Shown: positions 23,701 to 37,699 of the stretch, piece by piece
Numbering within the stretch: the first letter of the stretch is position 1
How the letters are laid out: every line of letters begins with the position of its first letter
Origin: Antedon mediterranea
Lineage: Eukaryota > Echinodermata > Crinoidea > Comatulida > Antedonidae
DNA: 60,000 nucleotides
Reading direction: 5' to 3'
Assembly: GCF_964355755.1 (NCBI RefSeq)
Contig: NC_092674.1
Coordinates: 27,146,001-27,206,000, forward strand
Translations under genes and position numbers: made by a program
Notes under the pieces: model-generated
The model's database searches: none
Told to the model about the DNA's origin: nothing
Seen by the model: the letters and a program-made list of their open reading frames with translations, nothing else

Positions 23701-26700
23701 CTTTTTGTGTAGTTATAATTAGGTCCCTTGGTATAACATTGCTTTCATATTCTCTAAAATGATACAAAAAAATGTTACTAAAATTACATTTTTAGAAATA
23801 CCCATTTTTTGTAAATTTAATTCTTTCATAATCAAAATAATTGCTCTTTTGTCAGAAACATTTAGGCCAAGGTATAAAATTTACTTTTACAATACAGGAT
23901 TTTATTTTGTCAATTGTTTCTACAGCAACAATTATTTAGGCAATTTCATATGTTGGAAATAACCATAAGGGGTGATGCCATTAAAATAACTGGTTCAACG
24001 GCCGACCTTTACTAAATCAATTTGACATCAAAATAATTAGTTGATGAAATGAACGTGTAAAGAAAACAGATGAAAGATTGAGTAATTGATTTCTTTCATT
24101 TAAGTTTATGTCTCAAATTTACCTAAAACACATTCTTAACACATTCCAATTCTCAACTTTAGATGACATTTGAACTGTTCATAAATGTTTCCATCTGAAC
24201 ACCAATTAACACTTCTGCTGAAGAATATATTTACCAATGAATAAGACATCAATTGGTGAAATTAGAAAGGTGTTTCGTACTAGTTTAGATCAGATTCTCG
24301 GTTACAATATGACCTAGTTCCAGACATAGTTTTCAGACAGTTGAGCACATTAAAACCTGTCGTTCTATTCAGTTTCTGTTTGTACAGATGTCTCATTGAT
24401 GATTCTTTCAAAGGATGCTTTATCCTAATTGTTATTTGGAAGCATTTATGTCCCTAAAAAAAACACAGATCACATGACGCAAGCTACACAAACCAGTGTT
24501 GGCAGTCTATATATGAGTGCTGCTTACCTGGATAAACCGACATTGCCCTTTTCCCTCCCAAGAGAACAAAACAAAACTCCCCTCCAAAATAGTGGTAACC
24601 CCGGTATGAAATAGATTAAAGTAATTATAGTAGAAAAGGGTTAATTTTTATAGATTTTGAAGTTTGAATATTGCAGTTTTCAACATTTTTTCCATTTTAT
24701 TAACCACAGAATGAGCAGTTTTGGATTAAAATAGGCCTTCAATTTTGAATCAACAAGTTGACTAAGTAGGTCTCCTCAAAGTTTGTCAACCGGTCAAATA
24801 GGACCACCTATCGAGTGAACAACATTCCCATCTCGTGCCTCCTCTCGTGTCCTCTCATCTCTCAGGTGTGCCTAGCCTGGTGTGTTACCGTATGAAGAAT
24901 GCTCTTAATTTGCCTCCAGTGGAGGGCTAGCAATTCAGAGAGCACCAACAAGGCAGCTATCCCGTGCTATAGGCAAGCTACCTCACTATATGATCTTAAT
25001 TCATATTATAAGCTGACATATCATTTACAACAGAGTACAACCAATGTTGTTAAAGCGAGTGTGCCAATTTTAGCATATTTTACCCTCGCACGACAAGACA
25101 TACACAGTTTCAACAGCAGGTAGAAAAAGTCATTCAAGCTTTTAACCAATCAGAAATAATATACCAATATTGTTTTGGTTATATTATCTTTGAATCTAAA
25201 GTGTACCAATAACTTTTGGATTATATATGTTTACCTGGACACACAGTAAGTACTGGTAAATGCAGGTAAACTGTAATTGGTTGTTACACCTACGCACAGT
25301 GCACTCTACGAAACCATTTCTTAATGACAGGTGTGATATTCTTAAAACAATATGAACAAATCAATTTATTTATAATGTATAGCATTGCAGATAATACTTT
25401 GCATTGGGTTTCTGTGATATCAAACATCGTTTCTACTTATCTTGATAAATGTGGAAAAAAATATTACATTGTGATTAAAATGCCTTCAAGCTAAAGATAA
25501 AAATTATTGGATCTCTACCACTTTACATGATAGATTAATTTGTTTACTTTATGCCTATATTTTATATATAATAAATCTATGACCACTAAATGGGTGACAG
25601 GTTATACTATTTATTATACTTGGCTGTATGTTCATCAATCAATGCAATTCCTATACAATATGTCGACTGTACTACACTTGAAATTATTGATTTACGATAT
25701 GTTTGAGATGTATAGGCCCATTTTTCTACCATATCTTAACAATACAATAATTAGCCTACAAAGACATGCGTCAAAAGTATTAGTTGTAAGCTATGTTGTA
25801 CTATGCAATATTATATATGTAAGGTTCAATAAAGTATACAGTCAAGTTTTTTATAGTTTCAAAATAAACTCCAATTCAGGTGTATTAAAAAATCAAATTA
25901 AACTTCCACCAAGTTCATCAGAATTTAATTACAAAATGATGGTAGTAGGCTTCTAACAAGTGACAAGATAACAAGGATGGACAGCTCCCATTGAGGTAAA
26001 ACCTGTTTAGAGGAGGCATCATTTGGCCTTTTGGAGATTATCCAAACACCACCTGTGGAAGATAGGGGCCTAGGTTGCTGACGGTCACTGCGGTATGTTG
26101 TAATTGGATACAGCGCAAGCCGCATCCATCACAGCCATCCTATTGGACGTATTGTTTATCTAGGTCAGCTGTAAAAAGGATATATCTTGTGTTTTCGGAT
26201 AAATAACATGAAAAATGTTGTCTAAAATAACAATGAATTTAAGAGAATGCAGTAGGAACATTAACATCATTTTCCAACACATGTCTGCAGTAACAGCATA
26301 GTGCATTAACTCTCATTACAAAATGAGCGAGAAAAATTCAGATTCTTAAAAAATTATAGATATTCAGTGCACGTTTCAAATGTCTAGTTCTTTATCGGAA
26401 TATTACCTATCAGTATTAATAGTTTATATGTGTTTTATACATTTTTGAAACTGAAAAGGGTAGCTTTTGTTAATGCAATTAATGAACTGGGAATGTTGTG
26501 ATCTAGCTGTTCATTTCGAGTGCATATTTACAAGTCTACTCAAATTTAATGACAAACAAGTGCAAAGAACCAACCTAAACCCATCATTAGAAAGACAATC
26601 CCAACAATGCGAAGGAGATGAGTATAATCATCAAGAGAGAACAAGACAAAACACATCAACTTGAATAGGATTACCCTACAAATGTTTTACAATACTGTGA

Positions 26701-28050
26701 ATGAGCCTAGTGCGTATAAAAGTGTTCATTTGGGTAAAAAGGGTCTAAGGTACGCTAATCTTCTCTCTACACCTAATAATTTAGTGTTTGTACTCCCGAC
26801 AAACTGTTCTCTACCGTTAAGCCTCTAATCCAATTGGGAATTGTTTCTATAGGATTAGTGGTAATTACAAGGTAAGGGACTTTAAATCTGTTAGGTGTAA
26901 CTAGGTTGTTTACAAGGAATAAAGTAGGTTGATGTCTAAAGTGGTTTGTGTTCTTTCCAAAAAAGTGGCATTATATCCTACGACACAGTCTAAAAAATGT
27001 ACCTAAAACATTATATGAACATGGATGTTTACATTAAATCAAATCCATTGATTACTTACTGTAAAATTATATAAAAAATGAATTTACAGAAATTGGCAGC
27101 CTCATACCTTTGCTAAACTAAAAAGTAACTTGCCATCATTAGCTACAGTAGTTCCAACATTTTCAACTAGCAATTATGAAAAATCTACTAGTTTTCTAAA
27201 GTGAATTTCAAGCCTTAGGATGTGCTTCTGAATGTCTTTAGGGACTCTTATCAGACTACCTTTAATTAGTGAAATAAACAAATAACTAATTCAATTAATT
27301 TGATATCAGTATCAGTAATTTACGTAAACATAACAAGATGGAGACTTGTAGATTTGTACAACTGGTTTCAAACTGTGTTCATGTTTTCTTGGCCATGATG
27401 AAGTAAAAACTAACATCTTTCTGATCGGGAAAGTAACTTGGTTATCACGATTGAAAATAAACAAGACCGTGTGATCTTTAAAAGTAAATTTTGTGACTAT
27501 CGTTAAAGAAAATAATGTAACAACTGCTACTGTTTTTCTATGCCGTCATAACCTTGCCATAATCTTCCTATCTGGTACAATGTCTGCATTTCTGTGTTTA
27601 AGACACCAGATGTCCATGTTCAAATCTAGTTTAGCCCTTCAGAAAACATCCCAATTCTAGTTTTTTAATTTTGAAGAAGCTTATACAAAATGCTTTAAGC
27701 ATAATACCATCATAAATAAGGTTTAAAATGATATTAAGGAAAGAAGTTAGTCAGTATAGGAAACCAATGGTTGTATCATGGACCTATAGGTCCATGGTTG
27801 TATGTACTGTACCATTATGTACTTGGTTTTTTTACAGGAGTTATAATATACACTATTGTGTTTAGAACTAGGTAGCTTGGGTTGGAATTCAAACTGAACA
27901 CAATGGCTAGGCAATTCTTTTGTTAAACATCTATCACTTCTATGGTGAGTTTCTATGTATTTATGTGTAAATCAATACGTAGGCCTTTTCTTTGTTAGTA
28001 ACGTACACCCCTGTAACTTTGAGAATGTCATTGCTTTTGCATTTATCAAC

Positions 28051-28176
28051 ATTGGACTGGGCTGGCCTATGTCATGTCTTAACTAGGCTGGCTCATAATG
28101 TCTTAACTAGGCTGGCTCACAATGTCTGGACTGGGCCGGTCCATAATGTCTAGACTAGGCCCATGATGATGTCTGG
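28051..28176 (+). repeat. Imperfect tandem repeat, ~25-bp unit, four to five copies
   Basis: Successive copies of (t)aatgtcttaactaggctggctca, with drift to ctggactgggccggtcc and ctagactaggccc, can be read through the interval. Units vary by a few bases and in length. Confidence 0.7.
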
Positions 28177-30798
28177 TTAAACCAATTTACCCACATTATT
28201 TCTCTTTGCTTTTACCGTACCATAGTTTAAAATGAATATTGTTTAATACTACAGTTGGAAATTATTTTAACATTACTTATTTGTTGTTAACCTTAGACAA
28301 ATCGAGGATCTGCCAATCAAAAAATATTAAATAACTAAACAATGTCAATGGTTGATTGGCACATTGTGAAGAATACCAATTATTAGAAAATCATATATTG
28401 TTAAGTTTAATAATTAATAAGCCAGTTGTTTAACAGAACTGCTCTTGTTACTGTGATAATCAACAAGTAATTAAATTTACTTGTAAGACCATTATTTGTA
28501 GAATAACAAACATTAGCCCAAGATTTAGTTACAATAATAATTTTAATTTGTTAACTCTAAAACATGAAACGTTTTAATCAATATTATTTATTATAAATTA
28601 ATGACGACATCATGTTTACTTCTGAGTCACGACGCATTCTGATTGGACGAGTACCTTCATTTGCTTTCTTCAAATCAAGGCGATGAAAGCTGGTACTTAA
28701 TCGACGCTAGTCAGTTGGAAAAAGTAACTGTTATATTTATTTCTTTTGTCTTTCAAACTACCTAATCAGACGGAAACTCAATTGCTAATATTGTATTTCG
28801 TTAGCGTTCATTCACGTCGTTCAATCTATTTCGATTTTTTCAGGTGAAACATCAAGGTGTACTTTTACTGTCATTTCTCGGTGGCCCGGGTCAAATTAAT
28901 TTTGATATAAAGCTCATTCACGTATAAACACATTTTTAAGACTTTTAAATCCATAACAAAGGACTCCAACAGGTAGTCAGTCATAGGACTGAAAACAAAT
29001 AAATTTGAAAAATAACAACCTTTTCTAAAAACTCATATCAAACAGTTGGTGACCAAATGCTTTATTGAAAGATGGAATGTAATTGAATTCACCTACTCAG
29101 AATTTTTCATTATAAATTAAATGAAAACTTTAATCTTTGATGTTATTTTAACAATGACAAAAATAACAATAAATGTTTTTCTTTAATTTAATCAGAAGAT
29201 TTTCCTAAGGTAGTTGTTTGGTGCTATTTAACAACTCCCTGTTTAGTGTATGGAGGAAATAAATAGTAGTAATCAATTTTCACTATTGTACCCTTTAGAA
29301 ACAAACAACATTTGTTTACAGTTAAAAAAACCATTGCAAATTACTAAATAAATAATTTTTCTTTTTGTATAGACATTAATATAAAGATAACCTTATACAT
29401 GTTTATACTTTTAATGTTAACTTCTATCCCTCTCTTTGAAGGAAATAGGCTATTTTTAGTTTATCCAGGTAAGCTAGGCACAAAATAGACTATCTAAATA
29501 TTCCACAGACATTGCAAGCTGATCGTTTTCCTTTTATAGCTAATCCGTTAAAAACTTGAGTAAAATGTCAACTTGAATGGCACATGTATTACCTTAATAA
29601 AAGACACAAACTAATTGGTCTATATCATATTTCAACTATGTTTAAACAGGCCAATTCATATTGTATTAATGTTAGCTTGGTTTTTAGCAAAATTAATCCA
29701 TGAACAAATTACTCAGTAGATTCGGTTACTAAATACCTTTTTTTTACTCTAAAATTGCCAAGTGTTTGTCGATTGTGAAAAAACACTGAAAAGCACCACA
29801 AAAAATGTAAAAAGTAGATACATGTGCAAAACAGTTTCAATTTATGTGTAAGAAATTAAAGTCTTTATTCATTAGATTTTAATTTATAACTTTAAAATTG
29901 AGTACATGACAATATTTAAATGTACATTGGCATGTTTAATTTAAAATGTTTGGTTCTCTTACAACTAATGTGAAAGAAATTATCCAACATATTAATCTTG
30001 AAACAAACTGTTTAATTGTGGAGTTTAAAGCTAAAGGTCTCAATATCTAGACCTCGTTTTTTGTTAAGCGCATTTTAACGCTCACATTACTATTATTATT
30101 GACTAATTAAAGAAGAAAAGATTATCATTTAAGATGTTGAGAATGGCATAAATGTCCAGATTATCTCTAGAAAACAACATAAAATCATTTAATTAGCATT
30201 CTAAATACTAAGATGATCGGTTTTTAAATGTTTAAATTCTTCATATCTAATTAGCTGTACATTTCATTACATGATTACTGAATTATTACCTAGTTAAACG
30301 ATGACTAAAGATTATAATTAAATGATAAGAACAGATTCAAATGATATAAAACTATTTAATGGATATATTAAATGTGAAAAAGATCGTTTTTTAAATGCTA
30401 AATTCTTTTTATTTTTATCCCTCACCATGCATCGCTACAGAGCATCACCTCGATGGCGCTACATCCAAGGATGGCCTATGTAGTTAAACTTCATAGGGCT
30501 CTATCAAATTAAATTAGCAGTATTGCATATCACATACAATATTGAGTTTAGTAGAACGAGGTATTAAATGTCTACAATCAGACCCCTTATCTAATAAAAA
30601 TGTGAACTGGTGTTTTGTTGAGGTGGTCAAGCTGGCCTTCCCATTGTCCATTTCTCAGTATGTGACCTACAACACTAACTAGATACTGACAGATGATGAC
30701 CAGATTATTATAATAAAAAAGAAATAAAAAGAGAAAGGCAACCTAATCTGAAAATATACATACACATGAGAAATTGCAGGATAAAACTAAATACAGGA

Positions 30799-32370
30799 CT
30801 AGACATGTAACTCGTCACTTTGACGAGTTTGGTTATCCGCCGCGCAAGTGGTGCAACATTAACATTAAGGGGATAGGTTGAGGACAAAAGGAAGTGTTCA
30901 CGTTGGCATTATGAACTGAACTGAAGAATATGATCTGTTGTTATTGCTGAATTTTATTATTTAAATTCATATATAGTATACACAGTATAATCTGTATCCA
31001 TATCACATACAGTGTAGAATAGGTGAAATTACGGGACCCGCTATTTATTACAATTTTTAACATGTTGACGGTTTTAAAATGAAACGCGAAGTTAGCAATT
31101 CCGAAAGGAAATTATCTCAGCAACAACGTATTAGCGTGTAGAAGAAATTTGAATACGTGAAATATTGATGCGCGCTCTTTTAAATGTAATGAATTATGAC
31201 GCAAAAGATGAAAATACGACCTTTTTTATTAAACTGGCCATATGATGACGTCACAACATCCGATTGGCAACATTTTTACATAATTTCGTATCTACAATCC
31301 AATAGCTTCCAGAAAATGTTTTAATCGTGATTATCAAGTTTTATTCTTACGAGCTATAACAGATTAAAATTTACTGTAAAGATGAAATTGATGCCACACG
31401 TGATTAAAATTTTTAGGCATGATGACGTCAAAAAAATTAAAATATTTTTAACTCATGCGAAAGATACTTGATTGACCTAGACAAAATCAAAATTGGGGTG
31501 AAAATGGAAAACGGATAAGTGGAGATGCGCTCTATTCAATGTGATGAGCTATGACGAAAGATACAAAAATCCTAAATTTTATATTCGCGTGGCCATACGA
31601 TGACGTCACAATGTCCGGTTAGCCATATTAATACCTGATCCGATATCTACAACTCATCTACTTCCAGAATATGCCATCCACAAAAAGTTGACCGTCTAGT
31701 TTAGAAATTACGACTGTTTAAAAAAAGGCATATTTTAAACGAATTTTTTAACCTTTTCATAAAAAACGCGCGCAAATTGTCCAATTCGACGTGCTCGTAT
31801 GACGTATCTTTAAGTCGAAATTGTTTAAAATTTGGTAAAATTACTAGAAAAGGCTGGAAAAATATAAATCACGTGAAAAAAGTACGTTTTCAATACTACG
31901 TGCGCACCGCACACGTAAAAATGTGCGCACGCGTGGGAATTTTTGACATGCTTAAAACGACATGAAACGCGTAGAAAGTTGATTATAAATTAATTTTGCG
32001 CATTTTGAAATTTTAAATGCGCGTGCGCGCGTAACTTTGTGTAAAACACGCAATTTTTTTTCAACAGAAAGTTAGCGCATGATATAAATTAAACTTTTGC
32101 AAAGTTTCAAGTTGAAATGTTATTTGGTTGTCGAGCTATGTTAAATACGACAAAATCGTTAAATCGCGCGTAAGTCACGTTGCGCAATTGTAAACGTCAT
32201 GAAAAGCTTCGCTTGACGACGTTACGTAAATGTCAATATGTTAAGATAGTTACCGAAATGTTATGTTTGCGAGTTTTAGAGAAAAGCGTTACACAAAAAT
32301 CATACAGGTTGATTTCGTACAATCACAAGAGGTTATCCTGCAACTTCGTTGCGGATAACCAAATAAGTTG
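30799..32370 (-). mobile_element. Helitron/Helentron-like non-autonomous element, single copy (A1)
   Basis: Read on the minus strand, the 5' end (32370 side) starts with a palindrome (GGTTATCCGC arm at 32351-32360, partner at 32331-32338). The 3' end (30799 side) has the sub-terminal sequence GCGGATAACC, an 8-bp-arm hairpin (AACTCGTC 30809-30816 with GACGAGTT 30822-30829), a few bases, then CTAG followed by T. A terminal hairpin followed by CTAG and a 3' flanking T is the signature of Helitron 3' ends; a 5' terminal motif repeated inverted near the 3' end resembles Helentron asymmetric inverted repeats. There is no Rep or helicase ORF. The body contains a segmental duplication with offset about 353 bp (31170-31320 repeated at 31523-31677). 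It shares body sequence with the elements at 39697-42096 and, more distantly, 51033-55367. Confidence 0.65.
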
Positions 32371-35300
32371 AATGAATGATTTTATAATTTTTATTAAATT
32401 ATATAACTTCTTGAGCATAAACTTTTCTGGCTATAACAAAAATAAATAAATAAAAACAAAATTTATAAAAAAAAAAACACTGTATATTATACTATAGCAT
32501 AGACTGGTATAATATAATAACTATAGTATGATAGACTGTATGCCATGGTATACTATATATTTTACCATTCTATAGTAAATTTTCTCTGATCTGCAGCTAT
32601 AAAGAGCATGTTTTATATTATAATGATTTACATCATGTTCAATACATCTGACAAGACATTATTGAACATGCAGAGTAAGAAAACCAAACATCAGGTCATA
32701 ATACCTTCACAATCAAAACGCTGCACTAACTACAGCGTGCAGTTGATTCAAAATCCTGCCGTAGGGTACAGGTGGGATGGGTCACCGACGAGTTGCCATA
32801 GCTACATTCGTCAACATTTTTAGAAAGTTCTTTTCCGAGTATCATAGACACACTTTTTGGAGTCTTGGGAGTAGAAAGGTTTTGATATATACCTTGTTTT
32901 TTAATCTGATTGTTTGTTTAATGTCTGTTTTTTTTATCATAGTATAAGTACCATTTGTAGAATAATGTACAACTAACCTCGACAATAACAATCATATACT
33001 TTATTCTTAGGATTTAGATTAAATTACCTATTTAATATTGTCATAAGTACATATAAACATGAAATAGTAATGAATCGAAAGAACAATTTATTATATTAAC
33101 AAACTATAGTACACTAAACATTAAAATAAATTAATTTCTGGATTAGGTTACATTTGTATGGACGCACCAACAAAAGGTATGTGTCACTAATTTTAAAGTA
33201 GGTGCCAATAAAAATTAAAATATTTTATCCTTTCTTTCACTTTCTAACAAATGAGATAAAATAATGACAAGATATTTGGTTATCTGTTGTAGGCTGTTGA
33301 TAAAACCTATTTAGTTATAAATTTAATAAGATGAGCCCAATACTATTAAGTTATGCAGATTACAACAGAACTTCATCTTTATCAATCAGTACCAATTGCC
33401 TGTCATCTCAGCTTTCAGTAGCCATTTGCTCAACAAGGTTAAATTTCTAGTTTGCAACTAATTAAAAGGGGCTGACCTGGTCCAACCCAAGGTGGGCTGA
33501 ACAAAACGTGCAAAAGCATGAGTTTCTGGTAGGAATTCTAAGAACATGAATCATGATCGTTGCGAACATGAAACACCATCTTAATGCAACAGTTACACAT
33601 ATTTTATAAGGGGTAGTGATATCTATTAAACACAATTTCTTTAGTGATCTTTTAATAGGTCAATACTAAATAGACAACAAGCTTGTTGGTGTTTATTGTG
33701 TTATTATTGGGTCCCAACTCAGAAACATTAAATAAGCAGTCCAAAAGCTTTATGAGGAAGGATATTCATACAAGTCTAGATCAATATATCTAACTAAGAT
33801 CATTTTATTTATCTCTTATAAAAGATGTTGAATCTTTCTTCTCATGATTTTAATTAGATTAAATCATAATAATATAAAACAAACTAAAAAAAAAAGTGAG
33901 GAAAGCCATTATGATTCTATATATTTCATTTATATCAAACTTATTCATGGATCCACTGGTATAATTTATATCATACTAACCGTGTTACTGGTATGAAATC
34001 AACTATTTAGTAACTGTCCCTTTAAAGTAAAGACATAAAAAGCACCTGTAAAGAGGTGACTACACTTAGCTGACTTCCTTTGCTGCGTCAACACAAAGGG
34101 GACGGCCTAGAATTGGCACCCCGTTGAACAGGGTCCTTTTTAATATTTAACCATAAAATTAACTAATGCTATAATAATACAGCCTGTTCTAATGTTCGGC
34201 CAAGTTCATAGCTTTTGGGCAGAAACTCTGTGTACAGGCATATGGAAAACAAATAAACACAACCATTAATTTACAGTTAACCTCCACTTACAATGATGCC
34301 ACAAGACTTAAATTAACAATCATTGGCCTATCCAAGGAGATAGGTACAACTTACAATAAATAAAGTAATTGAACAACCCTATTACAAAATGATGTGATCC
34401 ACACTCCAAGCTGAAAGTAAAACAGGACAAAGCATACCGAATTTTAAGAAATTTTTTCTTGCCTTTTTAAAAATATTTATTTACTTATGTCATTCTGTTT
34501 AATGAGAAAAATATATACCATAACTGGTCGTTAAAAAACAATGTCACCATGGCATAGAGATGATAAATATTTGCAACAAAATGTGTACATTGTTAAAACT
34601 AAATTGACTTAAATGTAGGACATGTCATATCAGCCCGCCAGTCAAGAAGCTTGCTGTTCTTTGATAATATCTTATGTACGTATATATCAAAATAAGAATC
34701 CCTTGGTATACCCAACAATGCCTTGATCAACCTATCAGATTCACACTTCTGTTTTCATTTACGCAGCCTGCATAACTGACTGAAAGGCTGCAGAAACCTA
34801 GGGAACGTGTGGTTAGCAAGAAGTTCTATAGGGCCTAAGATCAATCATCTGGTTGGTCAGCGGACGCGCCTATGCTTTCTAAGTCAATACGGTATACAAA
34901 CGCATGTATTGAAATTCACTATATACTCAAGGGAACCATGTCTTAGAAAGTCGTATAACAATGCCACATACAATAACGTTTATTTCTATTTTAGTGAACA
35001 GTTAGATGTACATTTAAACACACAATATCATAATTGGTGTGATTGAACTTCAGAAAGACATTGACGTCAGTACATAACCATGTTAGTTTTTTTATATTTG
35101 CAAAGTTGATTATAACATTGACATGTTTCTGTCACTTTTCATTAATCAATAACCTAATTGAAAATTGACAAACTAATACATTTAAAAATCTAAACTATGT
35201 CTATTTAACTATAAAGTAACCATGTTGATGATAAGTCTGATTTATTGAACGGTAGAGTAACGAAAGAAAATGGTTTTATAGGTAAATTGAATTGATAGAA

Positions 35301-36933
35301 CTTAAAATGCAATAAAGTATATTTTATATACAGTAGTTTTTTTTTGTCTTGTGTGGGTTCGTCCCACTTTTATTATAGTTCTGTTATAAATATAATAATA
35401 TTATATATATATGCACAACACATGTATATATTTCTCTTATTTATAAGGTACATTGTTTAAAAAAATACATATCTTTTGAACAGTATATACATAGGCTAAG
35501 ATTATTTTGATGTTAAAAAGAAACCACATTTACATTCATATACATTTTTTTAAATACAATTAGTTAAAATATGTCAATGGCAATAAAATGATGATAAAAT
35601 GACGATAAAAATTGATTTAAAAAAACATTACTTATGAAAAAGTGATTATTGTTGTTTTATTCTGTTCGTTTCCGTGTCTGGGTAGAGAGGCTATAAACTC
35701 AGGGGAAGAATATAAAAAATCTTCCCTTTTTACCAAGAAAAAATGGATGAGATGAAAACGAAGAATGCAAAAGCTTGAAAAAAGGGTGTTTAGAATGGAT
35801 GGGATGGAACGATATATATAATGAAAACCGGTAGTTAGTAGAAGGAAGTATATTACAATGGCCTACTTTAGCACTGGGAGATGTCCATCATCAAAGAACA
35901 ATAGTATCACATTAAAACATTGTTTTATATATAAGAATTCAGTTTAGATATTTTGATACAACTGGGAATAAGAAACAACTGTCAACACCTGGTGAAATAA
36001 TAAAATTGGAAACTAAACAACTTCTCTTTTTCGATACATCCGTTACAAATCACTGAAACAAATGTTATAGAAATAAAAATTGAATGTATTTATAATAAAA
36101 AACATCCTTTTGGTAATTCAATTTTTATATAATCTAATTTTGAGTTTTTAAACCTGACAGAGAGTGAAAGCACCCTCAGATATTTGGCAGATTTATGAGA
36201 GGAAGGGGGATGTAAGATTTGTTCTGTTTCTATTAAATCAGTGGATTAGTAGAAAATTGTAAAGTAATTAGATTATAGAATTAGAATGGGTGAGGTAAAA
36301 TTACATAATTAGTACTAATAACAGACTCTGGGAAATATTACAGGGAAATAAAACTTCTGATGGAATACCGTACATGAATGCTAGTTTTTAGATTCGATTC
36401 TTAGCAATTTTTTCAAATACAGTACTGTATAATGCTACTGTACAATTGGTATATAAAGTACTCTAGGCATTGTTTTCTGTTCTGATGATGAGAATAGTTC
36501 CTCGAAACATGTCACATTTTAAGGCAGTTTGCCTATTCATTAAATGCCTCACTATCGTTATTTTAACACGAAAGTTTAACTAGTACATTTTCAAATCAGG
36601 TAAATGTAAAATTCAAACTAACATTACCATATTTGTTTTCCTTTTAAATAAAACAATAACTCTGTCTGAGACATAGCCTACTCTAGCACCTTAATTGTTT
36701 TATAAAAATATAAAAAATGCAGAGATGCCTTGTGATGATGACCTAATGAAGTGTTGAAACATTGAATGACAATACAGTGACAAGTATTTCATTCTGATGT
36801 TCATAATAGAACACAAAGAAAAGGTAATTGTTTTATAGTAACAGTTGGTACTAGGCCTACTTGTACAGTTAACAAAACATGTACATTATTTACTATGCAA
36901 GTGTTAATATTTAAAACTATTAACAGCAAATTA

Positions 36934-37699
36934 GGGCGCGTTTATACAACACGCTATTACACGCATATTCTACACGCCTACGAAAAGTGTGTTGTATAAC
37001 AACAAAGAGATTCCGTGTAATGAGATTTTAATTGCAAAAAAGGCTACTTGGCTGAATCCTAAAATTTGGTGGATTCCCGGTCGCCGTTACCGTGTTGGAA
37101 GTGTCCTCAGGGTATATTTTGACCTCTCGTTAAAACAGGTCGTAATATCAATCATGTCATGCGACATTGCTAACAAGATTGGGCCCATTTATTGCTGCTT
37201 CGCTCGCTGCCAGCAATCATCCTCCTACCACGTCTTACGCCTAGCCTAGTGGGACCAACTCGTAGTGGTAGTAGGCCTCTATCGTTTCCCACTCCAAACA
37301 GAATAAAAAATAACATCGCAAAAATGGCATCTTCTTCCATAGTGTATAGATGAAACAATGAAACCCTTAAAATAACTTTTATTAATTTAAATGAACCGAG
37401 AACAAAATAAACAACAATGCAAACGTGAACGAATACAATAATGAAAATGGTAAAAACCGCGCGAATACATCGGACAGCGAGGAGGCGACGATGATTGTTG
37501 ACAACTCAGCCAATTCAAGCGCGATCAACGATTTGACCTTTTATCCTAGCATGCACTGCGTGTTGATGAAACTTCCGGTATAACACGGTATCGTGATTTC
37601 TAGTATAACAGCAAACGTTAAGGTGGGTTGACCTTGGTCCGAACAACACGCTAAAAATTAAAGCCGTGTTCAAATTTAGGGTGTTGTATAAACACGACC
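36934..37699. mobile_element. Harbinger-like non-autonomous DNA transposon
   Basis: Terminal inverted repeats of about 21 bp (left GGGCGCGTTTATACAACACG, right read inward GGTCGTGTTTATACAACACC) are bordered by TTA at 36931-36933 and 37700-37702. A 3-bp TTA/TAA target duplication and GG-starting ends fit the PIF/Harbinger group. The interior (766 bp) is CpG-richer than its flanks. A short minus-strand frame starting with ATG at about 37340 (M-E-E-D-A-I-F-A-M) could be the remnant of a transposon protein start, but it ends within 60 codons and shows no domain. Element class: moderate confidence; protein remnant: low. Confidence 0.6.

Noticed and set aside
25540-25956. 138-codon plus-strand frame
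   Set aside because: It begins at a TTG, is rich in residues from AT-rich codons, lies in intron 1 and shows no recognisable domain.
37170-37358. Independent small gene on the minus strand
   Set aside because: It lies wholly within a transposon with clear terminal repeats and has no domain. It is kept only as a possible remnant.
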